From Paracoccaceae bacterium (GTDB lineage: Bacteria > Pseudomonadota > Alphaproteobacteria > Rhodobacterales > Rhodobacteraceae), in assembly GCA_029881635.1 (NCBI GenBank), contig JAOUMG010000037.1, positions 1 through 9,895 on the forward strand: DNA of 9,895 bases. The letters are read 5' to 3'. Under the pieces are notes generated by a model, which was not told where the DNA came from, ran no database searches, and saw only the letters and a program-made list of their open reading frames with translations. Shown one piece after another: positions 5,606 to 9,895 of the stretch. Position 1 is the first letter of the stretch; each line of letters begins with the position of its first letter. The position numbers and the translations under genes are program-made.

Positions 5606-7801
5606 TTACTGTTCCAACGCCAGCGGCATAATCGCTCTGGCGAGCGTATTATTGCGCAATACGCTGAACTCAATCGCCGCAAACTTTTCGATCGTCGCCG
5701 CCACCACAACAGACTCCAGCGTCATCTGATCATCGATCAGCGCATCAACCGTTTTGGCGCGGAAGAGAATGTCACCCTGGCGCAAACCGCCCGCGACTGG
5801 GTCAGCGATTCCGGTAACCGACGTCTGCCACTTACCTTCGACAACCTTGATTTCGAATTGCGTGCCGTTGACGAGCTGGACCCGACGCAAGGCCTTTGAG
5901 GTAATCAGCCCATCACCGAATTTACCGCTGCCCGCCTCCTTGTATTGAACAGAAGAGCGTGCAAACCCGTCGGGATCGACGGAAATGTTGTTCAAAGCAA
6001 CCGATGCGGCGGTGGCACCTCTCGTTAAGGATTGGCCGTTGACCGAATAAATCATGCTACCAGGTTTCATCCAGCTATCGGCACCGGGAACATCAGCGTC
6101 ACCACGAATACGGGTGATGACAGAGACGGGAACATCGCCGTTCTTCCACGTATCTTCCTCAAACGGCAGCTGCAGATCCCAAACGGCAAATCCGATCTGG
6201 TTGGCTAGCACATTTGCGAATGTCGGCTGATCCGGCACTTTGGCTTCGATTGGTTGCACCTCAGCGCCGACAACAGGTTTTAGCTTTGGACGGGAGGACG
6301 CAGAAACCGTTGAATCTTGGGCTGAAAGCGCTTGCTCTTCTTCGACGGGTTCCTCTGCAACGGCTGCAACACCCAAAACATTTGGTTGCACCGGAGTTAG
6401 CAAGACGTCGGTATCAACTTGAATTTCCACAGATTGGCTTGTGACCACAGGCTCATCAGTGCTGGCGGTTCCCAAATAAACGAAAGCTACAAGACCTGCG
6501 GAAACGGCAACAACAGTCGCTGTCACAGACAACAAAAGACTTCGCGATTTAGCCGGGCTGGCTGGCTCGATTTCCTGCTGCGTTGCGAGCTTTGGCATTC
6601 TCACTGGCGCCGGGTTGGCGACATATTCTTCAGGTTCAGTCGTTTCCGCATCCGCTTCTTCGAATTCACCTGAATTCTGTGGAATCGACAAATCAGCGAA
6701 ACGTTCCGCCAGATCAGATCTGGGTTTGGGCTTGGCAGGAGCCTCGGTAACAATTGCAGCCGGTTTTTTCGATGCGGGCGTATCTGTCGCGGGTATATCT
6801 ATATTGTCAGACGCCGCGATCAGGTTGGCGATCACCAGTTCCGGCTCGCCATCAACCAAAATCTGTTTCGGTTTTGGGTTTTTGTATAGATCGAGCCATT
6901 CTCGGGCGGTTTGCACACGGTTGCGCGGCAGGGCCTGCATGGCCTTATCAATCGCCTCAAGAAAACCATCGGGGTATCCGCTGATACGGCCAACAAGGGG
7001 GTTGTAGGGGTCGGGACGACCTTCGGCCAACGCGGAAAGACGCGCCTGTCCGTTAATCGGAGCTTCACCGCTGATCAGGTGGTAAAGTGTTGCGCCCAGC
7101 GCATAAAGATCGCTCCATGGGCCCTGTTCACTGCCGGCAATGTAGAATTCCTGAGGCGAATACCCATCCTTGACGACGCGGAGCGCAGTCAGTGCACGGC
7201 TTTTCCTTGACGCCTGTTCACGTGCAGCCCCAAAGTCGATGAGGATAGGTTCGCCTTCCTCCGTCAACAGAATGTTGTCAGGTGAAATATCGCGGTGCAG
7301 CACGCTGTTGTCATGAACAAAGCCGATTGCCGAGATCATCTTTTCGGCAATCTGAACGATATGCTCAGGATGCAGTGTCACGGTCTTATCTTCGATCAGT
7401 TGGAGAAGATCGCGGCCCTTGATATAATCAATTGCCATATAGGCCGTGTCGTTATCTTCGAAAACCTGGTGGACACCGACGATGTTTGTATGAACAAGTT
7501 TTGAAAGATTTCGCGCCTCCTGTACAAAGAGTTTTACGACTGACCGGAGTTCACCCTGATGGGCACGCGAACGTGCCGCGACAAGTGTCCGGCTGCGACG
7601 ACAGAATGCGTTTGGGAAACATTCCTTTATCACCACATCGCGGTCGAGACTGTCTTTTGCGAGGTAAGTAATACCAAACCCACCGTTGTTGAGAAAACGG
7701 GTGATCGTGTACTGACCGTTCATCAGCTCCGTGCCGGGCTCAAGCTCATCCACGAAGCCTACGTCGGGCTGCTCCGCGGCGGCTAGATTCTCTTGTCCCA
7801 T
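5606..7801 (-). CDS. Membrane-anchored serine/threonine protein kinase with PDZ-like C-terminal region
   Basis: 731 residues, first gene of the operon. Residues ~30-305 are a Hanks-type kinase: glycine loop NNGGFGITY (38-46), VVIKE with K59, αC glutamate E95 (QEARNLS), HRDISPDN with D171 and N176, LIDFGAAR with D189, P+1 region DGYSPQEFY, and WSDLYALGATLYHLISGEAP. A Pro/Glu/Ala-rich juxtamembrane linker covers ~310-418, then one transmembrane helix (~421-444, SLLLSVTATVVAVSAGLVAF). The C-terminal ~290 residues should be periplasmic: a low-complexity stalk, then two PDZ-like stretches at ~555-620 (WMKPGSMIYSVNGQSL) and ~655-725 (GLRQGDILF). Start ATG has AAGGG about 7 nt upstream. The layout matches one-pass bacterial receptor kinases; the PDZ assignment is by pattern only. 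It probably phosphorylates the FHA protein and is opposed by the PP2C enzyme. Confidence 0.95.
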   Translation of the reverse strand: MGQENLAAAEQPDVGFVDELEPGTELMNGQYTITRFLNNGGFGITYLAKDSLDRDVVIKECFPNAFCRRSRTLVAARSRAHQGELRSVVKLFVQEARNLSKLVHTNIVGVHQVFEDNDTAYMAIDYIKGRDLLQLIEDKTVTLHPEHIVQIAEKMISAIGFVHDNSVLHRDISPDNILLTEEGEPILIDFGAAREQASRKSRALTALRVVKDGYSPQEFYIAGSEQGPWSDLYALGATLYHLISGEAPINGQARLSALAEGRPDPYNPLVGRISGYPDGFLEAIDKAMQALPRNRVQTAREWLDLYKNPKPKQILVDGEPELVIANLIAASDNIDIPATDTPASKKPAAIVTEAPAKPKPRSDLAERFADLSIPQNSGEFEEADAETTEPEEYVANPAPVRMPKLATQQEIEPASPAKSRSLLLSVTATVVAVSAGLVAFVYLGTASTDEPVVTSQSVEIQVDTDVLLTPVQPNVLGVAAVAEEPVEEEQALSAQDSTVSASSRPKLKPVVGAEVQPIEAKVPDQPTFANVLANQIGFAVWDLQLPFEEDTWKNGDVPVSVITRIRGDADVPGADSWMKPGSMIYSVNGQSLTRGATAASVALNNISVDPDGFARSSVQYKEAGSGKFGDGLITSKALRRVQLVNGTQFEIKVVEGKWQTSVTGIADPVAGGLRQGDILFRAKTVDALIDDQMTLESVVVAATIEKFAAIEFSVLRNNTLARAIMPLALEQ

Positions 7802-7906
7802 GACTTAACCCTTTCAGTCTCAACACTATTTCATCGCGCGATTGGCCTGCAGCCGGTAAGCAATTTGCCAGGATTTGTGTCCGCGATTTCGTAGTCAGAC
7901 CCACAC

Positions 7907-7916
7907 TTGTGCACAA
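7907..7916. promoter_or_regulatory. Palindrome TTGTGCACAA upstream of the kinase gene
   Basis: Perfect 10-bp inverted repeat, about 105 nt from the kinase start codon. It shares the TTGT-NN-ACAA form with the site at 8386-8395 on the other side of the divergent region. Candidate binding site for a dimeric regulator; nothing in the window identifies that regulator. Confidence 0.3.
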
Positions 7917-8385
7917 AAACGAAGCAATTCCTCGTCCGTAGAATCATTGTTGAACCCGGCGAAAGTTGGGCAGGGGCGTGGTTTAATCACGAACAAGTAT
8001 GACAAATCCCTGAAATCCTGTTTTTGTTTCCAATTCGAAAACGTAGCTACGGGAGGTTAAAATTGCTGTGAGAAATTCAATCGAATGGTTCTTGCTGGCC
8101 CGCCGCATTCGACGCCGCCAGTTCGGTCCGCAATCGGGCTATATATAAATGTGCCTGTTTGTCCGGGAAGCGGCGGGAATGAACCCGCCCAAGCCAGGTC
8201 AACAATCATCTGCCGGTGCCCGCGCAACAGATTGGCCGTAACAGAACTCGGCGTGGTGTTGGCGATGCAGGCCCATCTGCCATGCCCTCGCTGCCCAATG
8301 CCGGTTCTTCTACCAAGCCGCGTTCGACATACGCAGATGACGGCATGTTCGAGTGAGTTTCCAGGATCACTGGGCCGCGAAGCCT

Positions 8386-8395
8386 TTGTTAACAA
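8386..8395. promoter_or_regulatory. Palindrome TTGTTAACAA upstream of the small-protein/dynamin genes
   Basis: Perfect 10-bp inverted repeat followed by an A-rich tract, about 123 nt before the start of the small gene at 8519. Same TTGT-NN-ACAA form as at 7907-7916. Regulatory role is inferred. Confidence 0.3.
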
Positions 8396-8518
8396 TAAAA
8401 TGTGCGTGCCTAGTCACTTTCGCGACGCGATGTCGCCACATTCTCAGCGTAGCGATTTCGGTAACGATTGTGGCTGAGTGAGGACACTGGTTCCTAAAAG
8501 GCATGTAAAGAGACTGAA

Positions 8519-8902
8519 ATGAACACTGACAAGTGCCGCTTTGAAGGGCGCCAGAACCTTAGCATGCAGGGCCTCCGATTGGCGCTGGCTGCCGAAGTTC
8601 TGAAACTCGAAAAGCTGGTGCCCGGACTTGGGCTGGCATTTGTCTTCAAGGACTACGAGGGAAAGGCATATCTTTTCGCCAACAAAGACTTGCCGATACC
8701 AAAAGACAAAAAAATGAAAGGAATTCAAGGTGTTGAAGCGATTGTGACGTTGGAAAACGGTAACAGGTTCAGCGTCATACGCTTTGTTGTGCAAGGACTC
8801 TCGCCGGATTTTGGCTTGGTTGAACGGATAGACCTAGCCTGTGCCGCAATAACTGCGATTGCAAATCTGGATCAACGAGGGGCGGCTTTACAGGCGGCTT
8901 GA
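8519..8902 (+). CDS. Small unrecognised protein (127 aa) preceding a dynamin-like GTPase
   Basis: I do not recognise the family. The protein is soluble-looking, with no signal peptide or membrane helix. It shows an amphipathic helix near residues 16-35 (MQGLRLALAAEVLKLEKLVP), a likely strand pair around GLAFVFKDYEGKAYLFANKD, a basic loop PKDKKMKGIQG, another strand region AIVTLENGNRFSVIRFVV, and a C-terminal helix LACAAITAIANL. This alpha-beta order is loosely like small partner proteins of GTPases such as the roadblock/LC7 fold, but that is a guess. The ribosome binding site is weak (AAAGAG, 5-10 nt upstream); a later ATG at 8564 is possible. The stop is 57 nt before the dynamin start on the same strand, suggesting co-transcription. 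Confidence 0.65.
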   Translation: MNTDKCRFEGRQNLSMQGLRLALAAEVLKLEKLVPGLGLAFVFKDYEGKAYLFANKDLPIPKDKKMKGIQGVEAIVTLENGNRFSVIRFVVQGLSPDFGLVERIDLACAAITAIANLDQRGAALQAA

Positions 8903-8959
8903 GGCTGCTGGTGTCCGTGCTCCGATACTGGGGCGTGTAAATTGGGGTGAACTGGGAAT

Positions 8960-9895
8960 ATGGTACAGAACGCGCATCTTTTGTCTGCTGGAAACGCCGC
9001 TGTGGAGGGGGCAACCGAATCATTTGCCAAACTGTCAAAGCGGCTCGATCAGCTCGCTTCGGTCACAGATCAGCGCACGGCGGCACGTGCCGCTGCATTG
9101 CGCGGTCGGCTGCAGGAATTCGCGGCCAAGGTCACACTTGTTGGTCAGGTCAAGGCAGGTAAATCTGCGCTGACCAACGTATTGGCTGGGTCGCCTGGGC
9201 TTTTGCCGTCCGACGTCAACCCCTGGACCTCGGTTGTTACCACCTTGATGATAAACACCAAGGCACCTGCGGACACCTCATCGACCGATACGACCAAGGC
9301 GCAGTTCACGTTCTTCGATAAGAATGAATGGAGCAATCTTGTTATCGGCGGCGGGCGTCTGGGTGAACTGGCCGAACGCGCCGGCGCCTCCGAAGAAATG
9401 CAGGACATTCAAAAACAGATTGAAGCGATGCGAAAGGCGACTGAAAAACGCCTGGGCAAACACTTCGAGCTCCTGCTGGGCCAAAGCCATTCCTATGGCT
9501 ATGTCGATACCGAGTTGATGGAACGCTATGTCTGCCTTGGTGACGACCCGGATATGGGGGATGTCAGTGCAAAAACCGGCCGCTTTGCCGACATCACCAA
9601 ATCGGCCGACCTTTATCTGGATATTCCGGCTTATGCGATGCCGATACAGCTGTGCGACACGCCGGGCGTCAACGACACGTTCATGATGCGCGAACAGATC
9701 ACTATCCGCAGCCTTCGCGGATCGGAAATCTGTGTTGTTGTCCTGTCGGCGCATCAGGCGCTGACAACTACCGACATGGCGTTGATGCGTATCATTTCCA
9801 CGCTGGACAAACGTCAAACCATCATTTTCGTCAACCGCGTCGATGAGCTTAGCACCCCAGCCGACCAAATCCCGGAAATACGCGATGGTATCTTC
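8960..9895 (+). CDS. Dynamin-family large GTPase, N-terminal part (runs off right edge)
   Basis: 312 residues are visible, open to the window edge. After an N-terminal helical stretch (~15-56) comes the GTPase domain: P-loop GQVKAGKS (62-69), a switch I candidate threonine in NPWTSVVTT (88-96), G3 DTPG (233-236) within IQLCDTPGVND, and G4 NRVD (292-295) after TIIFV. The ~110-residue insertion between switch I and G3, with a charged helical segment around 140-170, is typical of bacterial dynamin-like proteins rather than small GTPases. Bacterial dynamins bind, tubulate or fuse membranes and take part in membrane stress and phage responses. The ATG at 8960 is the first possible start, since an in-frame TGA lies at 8948-8950; GGGGTGA about 9 nt upstream may serve as the ribosome binding site. 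Stalk and membrane-binding parts are outside the window. Confidence 0.93.
   Translation, partial: MVQNAHLLSAGNAAVEGATESFAKLSKRLDQLASVTDQRTAARAAALRGRLQEFAAKVTLVGQVKAGKSALTNVLAGSPGLLPSDVNPWTSVVTTLMINTKAPADTSSTDTTKAQFTFFDKNEWSNLVIGGGRLGELAERAGASEEMQDIQKQIEAMRKATEKRLGKHFELLLGQSHSYGYVDTELMERYVCLGDDPDMGDVSAKTGRFADITKSADLYLDIPAYAMPIQLCDTPGVNDTFMMREQITIRSLRGSEICVVVLSAHQALTTTDMALMRIISTLDKRQTIIFVNRVDELSTPADQIPEIRDGIF

Larger units (their letters stand above)
7802..8518. other. 717-bp divergent intergenic region without a convincing gene
   Basis: Lies between the divergent kinase and small-protein genes, so it must hold both promoters, but I see no strong -35/-10 pair for either. It contains three perfect 10-bp palindromes: TTGTGCACAA (7907-7916), CGTAGCTACG (8042-8051) and TTGTTAACAA (8386-8395). 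It also contains a 6-bp GGCGGG/CCCGCC hairpin at 8172-8189 without a T-tract and an AT-rich patch around 8139-8150. Open frames here lack ribosome binding sites and recognisable motifs. It could contain a degraded gene or an untranslated regulatory leader. Confidence 0.5.

Noticed and set aside
2582..7801. Type VI secretion PpkA/PppA/Fha regulatory set
   Set aside because: Kinase, PP2C and FHA genes accompany many T6SS clusters, but no tss genes are visible in the window, and the neighbours are a LysM/binding-fold protein and a dynamin.
3633..7801. TerY-P triad (tellurite-resistance-linked kinase, phosphatase, vWA protein)
   Set aside because: No vWA-domain protein is present; the third partner here is an FHA protein.
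8042..8051. CGTAGCTACG palindrome as an operator
   Set aside because: One isolated 10-bp palindrome is expected by chance at this scale, and it is unlike the TTGT-NN-ACAA pair.
8172..8189. GGCGGG-AATGAA-CCCGCC hairpin as a terminator
   Set aside because: No T-tract follows on either strand and no gene ends nearby.
8057..8395. 112-residue minus-strand open frame as a gene
   Set aside because: Starts at a TTG with no ribosome binding site, has no recognisable domain, and overlaps an equally long plus-strand frame (8085-8477) that is no better supported.
8085..8477. 130-residue plus-strand open frame as a gene
   Set aside because: No Shine-Dalgarno before its ATG, a Cys/Pro/Arg-rich sequence without domain-like pattern, and unbiased third codon positions; probably a chance frame in the intergenic region.
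8947..9162. 71-residue plus-strand frame beginning at GTG 8947
   Set aside because: Overlaps the start of the dynamin gene in another frame and shows no protein-like pattern; its GTG lies within the probable ribosome binding region of the dynamin.
9278..9868. 196-residue minus-strand open frame opposite the dynamin gene
   Set aside because: It is the antisense shadow of the dynamin coding frame, whose P-loop, DTPG and NRVD motifs establish the plus strand as coding. The same applies to the long antisense frames opposite frmA (1292-1963), glpR (447-1043) and the FHA/PP2C genes (4025-4954).

Overview
The window looks like chromosome from an alphaproteobacterium, most likely a Rhodobacterales/Roseobacter-type bacterium. 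The evidence is a moderately high G+C content, the protein flavour, and the pairing of a glpD/glpR locus with a glutathione-dependent formaldehyde dehydrogenase. This taxonomic call is inference; there is no rRNA in the window.

Left part (1-2338), housekeeping metabolism. The 5' end of glpD (glycerol-3-phosphate dehydrogenase) runs off the left edge on the minus strand. It diverges from glpR, a DeoR-family repressor on the plus strand. The 136-bp gap between them holds a clear sigma70-type promoter for glpD and four TTCG/CGAA cores that look like GlpR half-sites. glpR ends only 2 bp from the end of a convergent class III alcohol dehydrogenase (frmA/adhI type, S-(hydroxymethyl)glutathione dehydrogenase). 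A leader with a 15-nt palindrome precedes frmA.

Middle part (2509-7801), a minus-strand protein-phosphorylation operon. In transcription order it encodes: a membrane-anchored Ser/Thr protein kinase with a C-terminal, probably periplasmic, PDZ-like region; an FHA-domain protein with a long acidic disordered N-terminus; a PP2C phosphatase; and a LysM plus periplasmic-binding-protein-like (SBP_bac_3) protein. The last gene has no usable start codon in front of its LysM domain. A strong intrinsic terminator at about 2509-2536 closes the operon.

Right part (7802-9895). About 720 bp without a convincing gene separates the operon from a divergent plus-strand pair: a small unrecognised protein (127 aa) and the first 312 residues of a dynamin-family large GTPase that continues off the right edge. 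Two related 10-bp palindromes (TTGT-NN-ACAA) sit at nearly symmetric distances from the two divergent genes.

The most interesting reading is that kinase, FHA reader, phosphatase, ligand-binding LysM protein, small protein and dynamin form one envelope-sensing, membrane-remodelling module. The individual domains are familiar; I do not recognise the combination as a named system. No mobile element, CRISPR array, tRNA or rRNA was seen.
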